Source of the DNA: Salvelinus alpinus
Lineage: Eukaryota > Chordata > Actinopteri > Salmoniformes > Salmonidae
Reading direction: 5' to 3'
Length of the DNA stretch: 64,000 nt
NCBI RefSeq assembly: GCF_045679555.1
Contig: NC_092115.1
Coordinates: forward strand, 34,356,728 to 34,420,727
The translations under genes were made by a program, and so were the position numbers. The first letter of the stretch is position 1. Each line of letters starts with the position of its first letter. Under the pieces are notes generated by a model. The model saw only the letters and a list, made by a program, of their open reading frames with translations. It was not told the origin of the DNA and ran no database searches. Positions 46,265 to 57,540 of the stretch are shown piece by piece.

Positions 46265-46385
46265 CATCTCAACCAAAAGTCTAAGTTAAAGAATAGGACA
46301 ACATCAAATCAAACTTTAAATGCACTTTAAATAAAGTTTGATTTGATTCAGTCCTATTCTTTAACTTAGATTTTTGGTTGAGATG
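46265..46385. repeat. Long hairpin (palindromic MITE-like)
   Basis: Two arms of about 54 bases, starting CATCTCAACCAAAA and ending TTTTGGTTGAGATG, pair with roughly four mismatches around a loop of about 10 bases. Transcribed, it would form a microRNA-precursor-like hairpin; a palindromic MITE is the simpler explanation. Confidence 0.85.
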
Positions 46386-46599
46386 CAGACGTGCATCTTC
46401 ATTGAAAGTTGGTTACTATGGTGACAGAATCCTGTGGTTGAAGTTTCACCCGGAAAAAACAATAATTTACGTTGATTACTTTTTTCAAATCCAATGTATT
46501 TTCAACATAGATTCCACGTCAATACTTTGACAAAGGATGTTGAAAAATGTTTGATTCAACTAGTTTGTGCAACAGTGGGTTTGTTCCTGCATAGCAAAA

Positions 46600-49490
46600 G
46601 CCCAATTATTTTCCCATTTGTACACTGAGAATATAGAAGATATTGTTTATTCTACGCATAATCATTCTTAAATTAAGGGATCAGTATTTTCTGACTTGTT
46701 GGTTCAGACTCACAGGAAGCATCAGGTGGTTGGCCTGAGGTGAGCCTACACTGAGCATATTCAGCTGTACAGTAGGACACTGCATGCAATACTATGAGCA
46801 AGGAAGGCCAAGTGACATGCAGAATAATATATATGAATCTCAATAGGTTTTATTGCCATTGAGTAACTATTACTTTATCAACACACAGCACATGTCTAGA
46901 GGTTTGCCATACTGAGAATGTTGATTACATACAGACTACCAATGAAGTCATTGAACATGTGCATAATAATACTGAAATGCCCTAATACTGTATAGCAGCA
47001 ATGTCCGGCTGAAATATATTTTAATAGTAATGTGTTTTCAGAGAAGAAAACATTTTTGGGAACTTTCTGTCTGAAGCACACATTTCAAGTGTGCTTCAGT
47101 GTCAGGTCAATGACCCAGAGTGTAAGGTCAATGACCTTGTTGCTTTGCTAATATACAGCATGTACTTTTGAATTGTGCCAACAGGTAACTGGAGGATAAC
47201 CTGAGGTACCATTTAACTGGCTGATGACCCAAGGCACCCTTTAATAATGTAAGTGACCTGGTCTGGTCTATGAGAACCCAAGAAGGTTTTGTTGGAAATA
47301 ACATGTTTTTCCATGTTATTCACATGTTTTTTCATGTAGAGGGTGGCTGCCTTATCATCCTGGTGCCTTTTCTGGAATAACAGCCTGGAGAGTAAATAAT
47401 ATTGTATTTTTCATATATTTCAATATATATTCAATAATTTTCATATCACATAAAATATCTATAATGATAAAAGAAATATATAAAATATTCTGTAATAAAA
47501 TAAATAAAACAAAGTAAAAAATATTATTATTTTGCACACTACCAGCCAAGAAAGTTTGACTATGATTATTATAATGTACATTGCCATACAAGTACTACAT
47601 GCAATGATAGACTGATGGGACAATACAAAACGATTCTCCACAAGGAGATTGATTCTCCTCCCATACGCTTTAGTGGACTCATATCTAACTACAGTACATA
47701 GCATTACATTAAAAGAAATACATCACAAGAGCCCCCTGAGGTAAAACAAGAGCATCGCAAATGGATAATGGAAAAAAGCACCTACCTCTCCATGGGGCCG
47801 GCTAGATTTGACCAGACTAGTATTCTTCACAGTGGAGCATTCTGGGATGGCTTCCAGAGACGTTGCTTAGCTTCCCCGAGGCTCGGAAGCAGGATGACAG
47901 AGAGACAATGGCTCATTTTTCTTCAAAACTCCTCACCACCAAGTACAGGCAGGACACTCAGGACTCCTGCCAATGGCCCCATTGTTCCCTGGCTTGGTCA
48001 GTCAGTCGCCTTCATGACTGGTGCTCTAGCTCTACTACTGTAGCTCTACTATTTGTTTATTTCATCCAGGATGACTTCTTTTCTGTCACAGCCATTCATT
48101 CACCCAGAAAGGTTTTACTGATGCTACTCTGAACCTCGAGTACAGAGCCTTGTGACTTAACTAACAGCGTGTGTATGTGTGTGTCTCACAGAAGCAACTC
48201 AGACGGAAAGAATATCCTCTACAGCTTTCTCTAAATATGTACAGTAAAATAGACAACCTTTACGTATTAATGTGGAGAAACGTAAAAGGTGAATAGTCGC
48301 CTGTCATATGCAAATGAGGAGGTTCTATTTCAATTGTATTCAAATTAATACTGTGGTATTTTCACCTCTCTCTCCAAGGTATAGTTTCTACAGTTTCTAG
48401 AATGAACAATGTATGCATTTCATACTTAAGATACATAAATGTTTGGCCATAAGACAATCCATTAAAATCAAATGTATGAAATGTATGCCCTATCCAAGAA
48501 AAAGTACCAACCAACAGAACCTTTTTCTCTTATGGTTAAGGCAGGGCTGTCAAAAAGATTAGAAAATGTCAGAGTGTGGATTAATCGAGAACAAAGGTCA
48601 TCAAAACTGGAATAAATGACAGTGTGTCTTTCAAATGGCACAATATGCATCCAAGATTGTTATGCTGTTAATTATTATTATTGCAAGTGTAAATCAAATT
48701 CAAGCTGTTCACTGTTGTAAACAGGTCTTCTACAGTACCTGGCCTAGTTGCCAGTGCTCAGTTGTAAGGTACCAATGGAAAAATGGGAGTAAATATTCCA
48801 CGTTGGAACAGATGATAATCTTGCCCCAGGCATCACAGCACAATCACACTGCATGTGCTGTTTTCAGTAACCATGGCCCATATTGTTGAACACAATGCAG
48901 GCAGCATTGGAAGCTGGAAGCTGAAGTGCTACAGCTGAAGTGTTGTATATTTCCCTGCCATCTTGGGCAGCCCAACATTAAGAAGAAGCCTAATGCAAGG
49001 TGACTGCTCAGTCTAACATTATTACTGGCCAGTTGTGGGCTATTTTTGTATTTCTTTCCCCAAATGATGTATCACAGGAAATCCCATATAAGAAAAAAAT
49101 ACAATTAATTAATTAAATTAATACAAAGACCATAATGATAAATCACAAATGATTCTCAATATACAATTGAGAATGTAACCTCTTCATTGGGTATAGCCAA
49201 ATAGTGTGTGCAAGTAATTTTAAGACATTTAATTTCATTGTAGCTATTTATGAGGTAATATTCACCGAATACAAATATGAATTTGAGCCTTGAATGATAG
49301 GCCATAATGTTGAACTAAAGCAAGGATATACCATGCCACCTTCTCAACCAAAAATATTCCTATTCTACAAATAATTTGTTGATGTATCAGACTGTGAGTC
49401 AGAGACCCATATACTTTTGGTTGCCGTTCACAAGTTCTCTATGTATGATGTGGAGTATGATATGAACTTGAAAGTTCAGATTTAATCACA
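46600..49490. other. Intergenic, no recognised gene
   Basis: AT-rich. Open frames at 47768-48132 lack any recognisable domain. A short direct repeat, ACATGTTTTTCCATGTTATT, lies near 47301. Confidence 0.4.
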
Positions 49491-49509
49491 TAGCTTGGCC
49501 GCTGAGCAC

Positions 49510-49705
49510 AGAAGTCATTTCAACATCAAGTTTCGATTTACATTTGGTTGAGTTGTCAACTAACGTGAATTCAACGTGAAATCAACAAAACAATTCACCA
49601 TGTCATTGGATTTAGGTAAAAAGTTGTGAAAAAAAAGAACAAACGCCCTTATGTTGTTGACTTTTTGCAAATCCAATCAGTTTTACACGTTGATTCACAG
49701 CCTGG
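49510..49705. repeat. Palindromic dispersed repeat (TCAACGTGAAATCAAC family)
   Basis: ACGTGAATTCAACGTGAAAT ... TTTGCAAATCCAATCAGTTT ... ACGTTGATTCA gives imperfect inverted-repeat character. A relative (TTCAAATCCAATGTATTTTC, ATAGATTCCACGTCAATAC) lies at about 46480-46540. Confidence 0.55.
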
Positions 49706-49721
49706 TCCCATAGACTAGAGG

Positions 49722-50300
49722 TAACATAGGAAGTGTAAAATCCAAGACACTCAAATTAGTATGATATGTTACGTTTGGTACGGTTAAAGAAGACAGATTG
49801 TTACTTAAGGCAAACACGTAAGTAGGGAGGTTGGTCGGAGTGGATGGGTTGGCGTAGAATGAGAACATCTAGCAACCCAAAGGTTGCGAGTTTGAATCTC
49901 ATCACAGACAACTTTAGTATTTGCGCTAATAAGCAACTTTCAACTATTTACTACTTTTTAGCTACTTTGCAACTACTTAGCATGTTAGCTAACCCTTCCC
50001 CTAACCTTAACCCTTTTAGTTAACCCTAACCCGAAACTTAAACCTAACTCCTAAACTTAACCCTAACCCCTAGCCTAGATAACGTTAGCCAGCTAGCTAA
50101 CATTAGCCACCTAGCTAGAATTCATAACATGTCATACATTTTCAAAATTCGTAACACATAATACGTTTTCATGATTTGTAACATATAATATGTTTTGCAA
50201 ATTCTTAACATATAATATCAATTGTAATTCGTAACATATCATATGAAATGTGTGATGAACATCCACAAATTAATATATACTATATTAAACGTAACCTATC
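49722..50300. repeat. Composite dispersed repeat with tRNA-like box and CTAACC run
   Basis: Begins AGCCTGGTCCCATAGACTAG. The stretch CCCAAAGGTTGCGAGTTTGA includes a near B-box (GGTTGCGAGTTTGAATC), suggesting tRNA ancestry. It is followed by CCTAACC/CTTAACCCTAACC-rich sequence (49990-50080) and four ATAATATG/GTAACATA modules. Confidence 0.55.
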
Positions 50301-50385
50301 ATACTAAATTGAGTGTTTCAGTTTTACATACAGGTGTTGTAGAGACAAATCTCCAATTTGCCTTTGCTCTTATAGAGCCACTGAA

Positions 50386-50446
50386 CACGCCGATTGGCAC
50401 TTGTGTTTTTCTGTTGCTCAGAAAAACACAAGTGCCAATCGGCGTG
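50386..50446. repeat. Perfect 28-bp inverted repeat with 5-base loop
   Basis: The left arm 50386-50413 (starts CACGCCGATTGGCACTTGTG) is the exact reverse complement of the right arm 50419-50446; the loop is TTGCT. No mismatch in 28 pairs. Confidence 0.97.
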
Positions 50447-50619
50447 GGACCAGAAAAGTAAGATTTCAGTCTTCGAGGTGTGTTTCCTGACCGATTCCAT
50501 GTTTGGTTAATGATGTTTGTCCCCCATGAGAAACTGTAGATGCGGAGCCTATTTCACTTCCTCAAAATCCCCAGAATGAATCTAAGATAACTCAAGAAAT
50601 CTGTATTTATGTCAAATAT

Positions 50620-50880
50620 ACACTGGGAGTCAGGATGCAGTAGGTGAGTTTAATAAAGAAACAATTTTGACGAGCAAACATGAGCAGCGTAAAGAAAGAG
50701 AGAAAACAATATTACCTAATGACTGATGTCAACTGAGGGATAAATAAAGCGGGAGTAATCACAGTGTAAATGATGACGAGGTGTGCTTAATGATTGGGAG
50801 AAGGTGTGCGTAATAATAGTTGCCAGGGCTGATGGTTAGTAGAACGGCGACTTCGAGCGCCGGAGGGGGGGAGCATGAGT
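50620..50880 (-). repeat. LTR-like dispersed fragment
   Basis: CACTGGGAGTCAGGATGCAG ... TTTAATAAAGAAACAA ... GGTGTGCTTAATGATTGGGA resembles the solo LTRs of this window in layout, but no target duplication was found; boundaries are guesses. Confidence 0.35.
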
Positions 50881-51319
50881 AGGGTTGACAATTTAATTAG
50901 TAAATTTTTGCCGAGGATGTTTTAGTTGAGCAATTTTACATGTAACTAATCTATTTCTCAAGTTAAAAAAATGCACAACGTGTAATCTTATGTAAACAAA
51001 GTCGTAGCTGCTGGGCAGGTCTGACTCACTGTCTATGCTATTGGATAGAGTGCAATCACCGCAGCTGTTCACCGCATGTTAGTGGGCAAATCAAAACTCA
51101 ACCGTCATTTACCCGTTGTGACGCACAGGATGTTCCAAATTCCATTTTAGACGAGACTGACTTTATGACCAAAAGTATCCTATTTACACTTTGTAGTAAA
51201 TTTTGACACTATAATAACTGCTTCTGACTCATATGGATGCCACGTAGACATTTTTCAAAAGGATTCATTGCTTTTTAAAGGCAGTCTCTCTTTAAGGGCA
51301 CAAATGGGTACAAGTCTCA

Positions 51320-51490
51320 CTGAATAGGCCTAGTAGCTGTTTATGTGGTTCAGGGTGGATTAAACTGAATGCCCCCACATGATATAATTCTAGCTACTTT
51401 TTCTGAGTAGTCCATGTAGAGTGTGGATTTGGGAAAACTTTAGTAACGTCAGACATCTGCCTTTTGTGTCCACACTGTGGCCTAGGACAT
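51320..51490. repeat. Extra copy of the cyp8b1 5'-flank block
   Basis: Aligns over ~170 bp with 56430-56610: GGCCTAGTAGCTGTTTATGT against GGCCTAGTAACTATTTATGT, CAGTCCATGTAGAGTGTG-type text in both, then CCTTTTGTGTCCACA. The copy at 56430 lies about 450 bp upstream of a cyp8b1 start codon, so this one may mark the upstream side of a vanished third gene. Confidence 0.65.
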
Positions 51491-52577
51491 ACGGTGCCTT
51501 CAGAAAGTATCCATACCCCATGACTTATTCCATATTTTGTTGTGTAACAGCCTGAATTAAAAATATATTAATTATGTATTTTTCTCCCCCATCTACACAC
51601 TATACCACATTATCACAAAGTGAAACTATGATTTTAGAAATGTTTGCTAATTTATTGAAAATGAAATACTGAAATATCTCATTTATATAAGTATTCACAC
51701 CCCTGGGTCAATACTTTGTATAAGCACCTTTGGCAGCGATTAGAGCTGTGAGTCTTTCTTGGTAAGTCTCTAAGAGCTTTCTACACCTGGATTGAGCAAC
51801 ATTTTCCCATTATTCTTTTCAAAATTCTTCAAGCTCTGTCAGATTTGTTATTGATCATTGCTAGACAACCATTTTGAGGTCTTGCCATATATTTTCAATT
51901 AGATTTAAGTCAAAACTGTAACCCAGCCACTCAGGAACATTCACTTTCTTCTTGGTAAGCAACTCCAGTGTAGATTTGGCCTTGTGGTTTAGGTTATTGT
52001 CCTGCTGAAAGGTGAATTAATCTCCCAGTGTCTGGTGGAAAGCAGAGTTAACCATATTTTCCTCGAGGACATTGCCTGTGCTTAGCTCCATTCTGTTTAT
52101 TTATTATGCTGAAAAACTCCCCAGTCCTTAACGATTACAAGCATAGCCATAACATGATGCAGCCACCACTATGCTTGAAAATATGGAGAGTGGTACTCAG
52201 TGATGTGTTGAATTGGCTTTGCTCCAAACATAACATTTTGTATTCAGGACAAAAGTTAATTGCTTTGCCACATTTTTTGCAGTATTACTTTAGAGCCTTG
52301 TTGAAAACAAGTATTCTGTACAGGCTTCCTTCTTTTCACAACGTCAATTAGTTTAGTATGGTGGAGTAACTACAATGTTGTTGATCCATGTTCAGTTTTC
52401 TCCTATCACAGCCATTAAAGTCTAACTGTTTTAAAGTCACCATTGGCCTCATGGTGAAATCCTTGAGCGGTTTCCTTCCTCTCCGGCAACTGAGTTAGGA
52501 AGGACGCCTGTGTCTTTGTAGTGACTGGGTGTATTTATACACTATAGAAAGTGTAATGAATAACTTCCCAAGTGAAC
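51491..52577 (-). mobile_element. Tc1-like relic
   Basis: The left end is TACGGTGCCTTCAGAAAGTA. The interior is a decayed minus-strand transposase (GGTCTTGCCATATATTTTCA near 51880 and TTATTGTCCTGCTGAAAGGT near 51995 are diagnostic in reverse). The right end is not found; the element stops near 52577. A different Tc1 family from those at 8172 and 12709. Confidence 0.7.
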
Positions 52578-52599
52578 CAGCCTAAAAAGAGAATAAAAG

Positions 52600-53700
52600 G
52601 AACAATACAGCACACAGCAGTAGCTTTAAATAAATGTCATCTCATCCCCTACATGGAGTTGGTTTTGAACACCTGTGCCTTTCTTTTTTTTTTGGTAAGA
52701 TTTTATAAAATGTTTTGAAACAATACAAACATCAACTACATCACACCTGCCCAGACCAACATGCTAACACCCCCAGCATCACTCTCCGGCATCATGGCCT
52801 CCAACTGCACTATTTTGTTTCTTGCCGTCGACACGCCACTTTGCTGTTGAATTTGTAAAATGTGTCTCTTGTATAATGAATTGCACACATTAGTTAATAC
52901 TGGATTGAGTGTACATTTTCATTTACTGTAATTTCATTAGCTATGTTCCAACATTCCCTCCATCTTGTGCCAATATTAGTTCCTTTTAAGTCTTGGTTCC
53001 AATAGTTTCTATTTTCTTCTAAGAGATTGTCAGTTGGATAGGCTCTCTGCAAGGTTTTATATAGCTTACCTATTATGTGAATATCCTTTTCTGACTCAAA
53101 TAGGATTCCCTCAAGATTACTCTGATGTAAAAAAAGATTTCAAATTGAAATTTCGTGATATAAAACTTTTAAGTTACATGTTCATGTACCAAAATTGCTT
53201 TTTAATGCTGTCATGGAAATACATGTATTTCCTATAACCAAGTCATTTACGGTTGCTATGCCTTTAGTTTTTCCATGTGGACCAATTTATTGGTGAATTC
53301 TGAAAAGCTATCCAAGGATTGTTCTATAGGGTTGTGTTTTTAGGGAGTGATATTGTTTCTTGTAGAATACGCTACATTTTCTTCCATGTTGTTTTTTTTT
53401 CTTAACTATGAAGAGGTTAATGTTCTTAGCTTTGTCCTTTGAAAATAGATACATGAAAATATTCTGGGGATGAGCAGGCGCATCTTCCTCTTTAGCGCAT
53501 TTAACTATATACGGCAAGTAAAAGCCTCAGCGAATTGATACAATTCCAAGTCTGGGAGGTTAAAACCACCCTCAAGGAAGACTTTTGTTTATAATCTATG
53601 AGTTTTATTTGCCCATATAAAGTCTGTTGTGACCGAGTATACTTTCTGGGTGATTGGTATTACCTAGAACACGTACTACAACTTTGGGAGCCATGCCATT
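52600..53700 (-). pseudogene. L1 ORF2 C-terminal relic (copy A)
   Basis: Reading the minus strand downward from about 53640, across frames, gives FIWANKTH, GGFNLPDLELYQFAEAF, FYKKQYHSLKTQ, then the SEKDIHM-IGKLYKTLQRAYPTDN-type text. Next come a WR-ECWNIANEITVNE-like stretch and a 3' UTR. This is the order of the C-terminal part of fish L1 ORF2. Many stops. A paralogous copy lies downstream of the second cyp8b1 gene. Confidence 0.7.
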
Positions 53701-53716
53701 CTGAAGAGGTGTATTC

Positions 53717-53954
53717 TACACTCTTAGAAAAAAAGGTGCTATCTAGAACCTAAAAGGGTACTTCGGCTGTCCCCATAGGAGAACCGTTTGAAGAACCCTG
53801 TTTGGTTCCAGGTAAAACCCTTTTGGGTTCAACGTAGAACCCTTTCCACAGATGGTTCTAAATTGAACCCTAAGGGTTCTACCTGGAACCAAAAAGAGTT
53901 CTCCTATGGGGACAGCCGAAGCACCCATTTGAAACATTTTTCTCTAAGAGTGTA
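53717..53954. mobile_element. Fold-back MITE (TACACTCTTAGAAAAA family)
   Basis: Ends TACACTCTTAG and CTAAGAGTGTA; the two halves are near mirror images built of GGGTTCTACCTGGAACC-like modules, with CGGCTGTCCCCATAGGAG on one side and CTCCTATGGGGACAGCCG on the other. A widespread fish MITE. Absent from the matching place in copy B, so it inserted after the duplication (or was lost there). Confidence 0.88.
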
Positions 53955-54454
53955 CTTGTTAGATGTACTGTATGATAAGATTGTTCCATTTAATGAGGTC
54001 TGATTTCATAATGTTGAGTAATGGGATAAAGTTAACTTTATATATTTTTTGTCACTTATTAAGCATCCTAAGTATTTTAAATTTTTTGTAGTTCACTTAC
54101 AGATAACATGTGTGCATTTCTAAGACTATCTCTAATCCTTTCCTATTACTCACCGGCTTTACAGGACAGATTATTTTCTGTCCATGTCAGCTTTCAATGC
54201 TATATGCTTTCCAGTTGACTCTAAGCATAAACAAAAATATTCCTTCCAGTCATTTTCAAAGAGAGAACAGGTCAATTATTTTTCATCTAAATTAACACAG
54301 CAATTATATCCAGTTATTGTAATACTGTAACACATTTTACTGTCCTATGTACTCTAGATAAATTAATGTTTAGGCACATAGTTTATAAAAATCATCATCA
54401 GATTAACAGTTGTCAAAATGTTGTCAAAGGCTGGTTTGTGTCAGTCAAACATTT
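53955..54454. other. Immediate 3' flank of cyp8b1 copy A
   Basis: Non-coding; 54300-54450 resembles 60490-60690 downstream of copy B (TCTAGATAAATTAATGTTTA against TCTAGACAAATTTTTGTTTA). Holds the 3' UTR by position; no clear AATAAA identified. Confidence 0.5.
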
Positions 54455-55984
54455 TTAATACCTGAGTCTGTATCTAAACTGGATGTCTCTGGTTGGATGC
54501 ATGGACCCAAAGCCCCAGCGCTTGGTGTCAATATCAGGTATCTTTTCATCTGGGTTCTTGAGCTCAAAATCAAAGTATGTGAGCATGAGGAAGACAAACT
54601 GCTTCAACTCGTTGGTGGCGAAGAAGCGTCCTGGGCACATAGTGATCCCAGCACCCCACGGCATGTTGTAGTATTTAATTTTTTTCCCACCTTTGTAAAA
54701 GTCAGTCTTTTTACCCCCCTCTGCTGTCAGGAAGCGGTCATACTTATAGGTGAGTGGGTCGGGGTGGACCTCCGGGTCCATCTGGACAGCAGTGTAAGGA
54801 AACAGGGCTACTCTGTCTCCTTCTCTGATGCGGTACTCGTTTCCGTCTGCCATCTTCAGGGACATGTCCTGGAGCACGGCCCTGGTGAGGACGGGGGCGG
54901 AGGTGAGGCGGAGTGTCTCCTCCACGGCACTGTCCAGGATGGGCGTCTTTTGCAGCATGTCCTGGGTCAGGTTGATGAAAGGGCCTTCGTGCTTCACCTC
55001 CTGGCCTGTCTCCTTAAGCACCTCCTCCACTTCCCCCTGCACGGCCCTCATGGCGTCTGGGTGCTTCATGAGGTAGAAGAGCAGCCAGAAGGCAGCAGGG
55101 CCTGTGTTGCCCTGTGAGGCCCAAAGGAGAAGAAACATGTACCTGTCCTGCATGAAGTCTTCCATACCGTGCTCCTCCCTATCCTGCTGCTGCTCGCGCA
55201 CCCAGACACTGATGTTCTCCTTGGTCCTCACCTTCTGCACTGACAGCATGTTCCAGAACAGCCTCTTCAGCCTCTCCGCCTCTCTCTTCTCCCCTGGAGG
55301 CAAGACCCCATAGGCCAGATTGGGGAAGAGCTGGTCATACTTACGGAACTCAAGGAAGAGCTCCTGGGACTCCACTCTGTCGACCTCTCTGGCTTTCTCT
55401 ATGCTCTCTGTGGATTTTGGTGTCTCATTACCGAACAGAGCCAGGTAACCTGCCCTGAAGACAATGTTGTAGCTGTAGTTGAACAGACCGTCCTCATTCC
55501 AGGGCATATGGTTATTATCCCCCGTCCCTACACTGTGCAGCATCAGATTCTGTAGGTTGCTCATCATAGCCTGTGTCATGACCACTAAACCGTCCCCCAT
55601 CAGGTGCTTGTTGCTGGACATCTGAGGAAACCTGTGGTCGGAGTGGTAACCAAACACTTTCTGCACCAGATGCTGTGCAAACTTGCTGAAGTCCAGTTTG
55701 GTGCGGGCCTCCTTCACAATCGTCCCGAAGGACCGAGGGTCCATAAGGAATGTGAAGTAGAATCCTCCCAGCTGCACGGTGAAAATATCCCCATGCTTCC
55801 CCTTCATCCTCTCCAGGAACTTCGCTGTGTCCCTGCGGAACTCAAGGACATGGCCCAGCCAGGGGATGGGGCCCCGGTCCAGGGGGGGTTCCCCGGGTCG
55901 ACGCTGCCTGACAGCCCCCAGGAGGTAGAAGCCCCCCAGGACAGAGGCTAGCAGAGCCAGAAAGATCAGCAGCAGAAAGCCCAT
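54455..55984 (-). CDS. cyp8b1: Cytochrome P450 8B1-like, sterol 12-alpha-hydroxylase (copy A)
   Basis: In vertebrates CYP8B1 adds the 12-alpha hydroxyl to 7-alpha-hydroxy-4-cholesten-3-one in the liver ER, setting the cholate branch of bile-acid (in fish, bile-alcohol) synthesis. The 509 residues are one exon, as in intronless mammalian CYP8B1 (about 501). An N-terminal membrane anchor spans 3-23, followed by the RRPGEPPLDRGPIPWLGH hinge. I-helix: WASQGNT at 288-294, the CYP8 form of the AGxxT motif. K-helix ExxR: E356-R359. Heme loop: MPWGAGITMCPGRFFA with ligand Cys450, with Trp in place of the usual Phe. The C-terminal RWGFGSMHP...FRYRLRY matches CYP8B1. An A/T-rich TATA-like run and an HNF1-like site lie just upstream. 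CYP7/CYP8A relatives are less likely. Confidence 0.95.
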   Translation of the reverse strand: MGFLLLIFLALLASVLGGFYLLGAVRQRRPGEPPLDRGPIPWLGHVLEFRRDTAKFLERMKGKHGDIFTVQLGGFYFTFLMDPRSFGTIVKEARTKLDFSKFAQHLVQKVFGYHSDHRFPQMSSNKHLMGDGLVVMTQAMMSNLQNLMLHSVGTGDNNHMPWNEDGLFNYSYNIVFRAGYLALFGNETPKSTESIEKAREVDRVESQELFLEFRKYDQLFPNLAYGVLPPGEKREAERLKRLFWNMLSVQKVRTKENISVWVREQQQDREEHGMEDFMQDRYMFLLLWASQGNTGPAAFWLLFYLMKHPDAMRAVQGEVEEVLKETGQEVKHEGPFINLTQDMLQKTPILDSAVEETLRLTSAPVLTRAVLQDMSLKMADGNEYRIREGDRVALFPYTAVQMDPEVHPDPLTYKYDRFLTAEGGKKTDFYKGGKKIKYYNMPWGAGITMCPGRFFATNELKQFVFLMLTYFDFELKNPDEKIPDIDTKRWGFGSMHPTRDIQFRYRLRY

Positions 55985-56040
55985 GGTCCTTTATTCTTTG
56001 TTCTCACACAGACAATCTGAGACCCGGCTAGAATTCGTTT

Positions 56041-56049
56041 TTTTTTATG
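56041..56049 (-). promoter_or_regulatory. TATA-like element of cyp8b1 copy A
   Basis: CATAAAAAAA on the minus strand, about 57-65 bases before the start codon, a plausible TATA box giving a ~30-base leader. Not present at the same place in copy B. Confidence 0.4.
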
Positions 56050-56080
56050 GCGTGATGAAACTATGACATTCATGTCAGCA

Positions 56081-56093
56081 GTTAATGACTAAC
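56081..56093. promoter_or_regulatory. HNF1-like site upstream of cyp8b1 copy A
   Basis: GTTAATGACTAAC matches the palindromic HNF1 consensus GTTAATNATTAAC at all but one defined position, about 100 bases upstream of the start codon. HNF1 drives many liver genes, so it fits, but binding is inferred. Confidence 0.5.
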
Positions 56094-56429
56094 TCGATTG
56101 CACAATAACCAGAAACCACCCACAAACGGTACAGAACAGTCTTTGGTGTTTCCAGTTTAAACAAATGTTAATACATATAAAGGTCAGAAAATTTCAAATA
56201 ATGAATTGCATATTACAGGAAGTGCAAAATAGTTTGTCATTTAGAGTCTGTATGTTTCATATCTGGAGAAGACAGCCCAGAACAGAGCGCAATGGAGAGG
56301 AATCGTCGATGGACTATACTCCCAAAGTAGAAACAGTAGCTAAGTAGAAAAGTAGCTTCACAGTACATTCCGATCTCTATTTTGGGTGTGATGAAAGTAA
56401 AAATATAGTATGTTCTTTTTTTCTCTCAA

Positions 56430-56610
56430 CAATGTTAGGCCTAGTAACTATTTATGTCGTTCAGAGTGGATTAGACATAGCCACCAAATGATGTAATTCT
56501 AGCTACTTTCCCCCCTGAGCAGTCCATGTAGAGTGTGCATTTGAAAGCACCTTTAGTAACCTCAGACTGATTTCAACATTTGCCCTTTGTGTCCACAAGA
56601 TGGCCTACGA
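56430..56610. repeat. 5'-flank block of cyp8b1 copy A
   Basis: Paralogous to 51320-51490 (see there). No equivalent found upstream of copy B. Confidence 0.65.
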
Positions 56611-57029
56611 CATTTGTAGGAGTATACATCACCCTTTTATGTGCACAGTAGCATTGCATACCACAAAGCGTCCTATTTAGCTTACTAGTTTAGCTTTTGG
56701 GGAGCTGCTGAATCTTTGGGATGCTTCAACCCCAAATAACCACAGACAGTCTCTACCAAAGCATTGAATTGTCATTGAATTGACGTCTGTTCCCAGTTGA
56801 GATACACTAACTATATTGACAATAATACCTATTTCAGACAGATGATATGGTATAGTATGTGATTTTTGAATGACTACCACATCTCTGTACCCCAAACAAT
56901 CAATTATCTGTAAGGCCCCTTAATCAAGAAGTGAATTTCTAGCACAGATTTAACCACAAAGTCCAGAGACGTTTTCCAATGCCTAACAAACAAGGGCACT
57001 GATTGATAGATTTGTAAAAAATTAAAAGT
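56611..57029. other. Intergenic, nothing recognised
   Basis: No coding or bounded repeat structure seen. Confidence 0.4.
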
Positions 57030-57540
57030 GAGTATGGTGAAGTTATTCATTAGCCTTTGGATGGTGTATACAAAGATACAGGCGTCATTCCTAACTCAGT
57101 TGCCTAGTTACAGTTTTGACTTATATCTGCTTGAAAATCTATGGCAAGACTTGAACATGTCTGTCTAGCAATGATCAACAACCAACTTGACAGAGCTTGA
57201 ATCATTTTTTTATTTATTAATCACATTAAATAAATAATAATCTTCCGAAATGACTTTGGAAAAGCAACAAAATAACTAGGGCTTTACAATTATATTTTAT
57301 TTAGTCAAATATTACATCTGTTTGGATTTCTTGCAGTCTATAAATTATTTTTTTGTAATGTTCTCATTAGTTAAAAAACAAGTTTTAAAAAACATTTCCA
57401 CTTTGACATTACAGAGTATGTTGTGTAGATTGTTGACAAAAAAAGACAATTATATCCATTTTAACCCCACTTTGTAATTCAACAAAAAGTAGAAAAAATC
57501 AAGGGTTGTCAATACTTTCTAAAGATACTTTATATGGGTC
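57030..57540 (+). mobile_element. Tc1-like relic, opposite orientation to 51491
   Basis: GATACAGGCGTCATTCCTAA, then CAGTTGCC joined by deletion to TTGACTTATATCTGCTTGAA, then AATCTATGGCAAGACTTGAA and CAATGATCAACAACCAACTT. This is the same Tc1 family as 51491-52577, read in the other direction. The 3' terminal region (GTTGTCAATACTTTCTAAAG) ends near 57535. About 57205-57345 is foreign to the family. Confidence 0.65.

Noticed and set aside
47768-48132. Two overlapping plus-strand frames of about 90 codons
   Set aside because: No domain, no conservation evidence, overlapping in different phases.
49985-50085. Possible interstitial telomere (CCCTAA)n
   Set aside because: The CTAACC/CTTAACC motifs are irregular and are part of a known-looking dispersed repeat; no perfect hexamer run.
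54410-55117. 235-codon plus-strand frame opposite cyp8b1 copy A (and 60646-61200 opposite copy B)
   Set aside because: Antisense shadow of the P450 coding region; no independent protein features.
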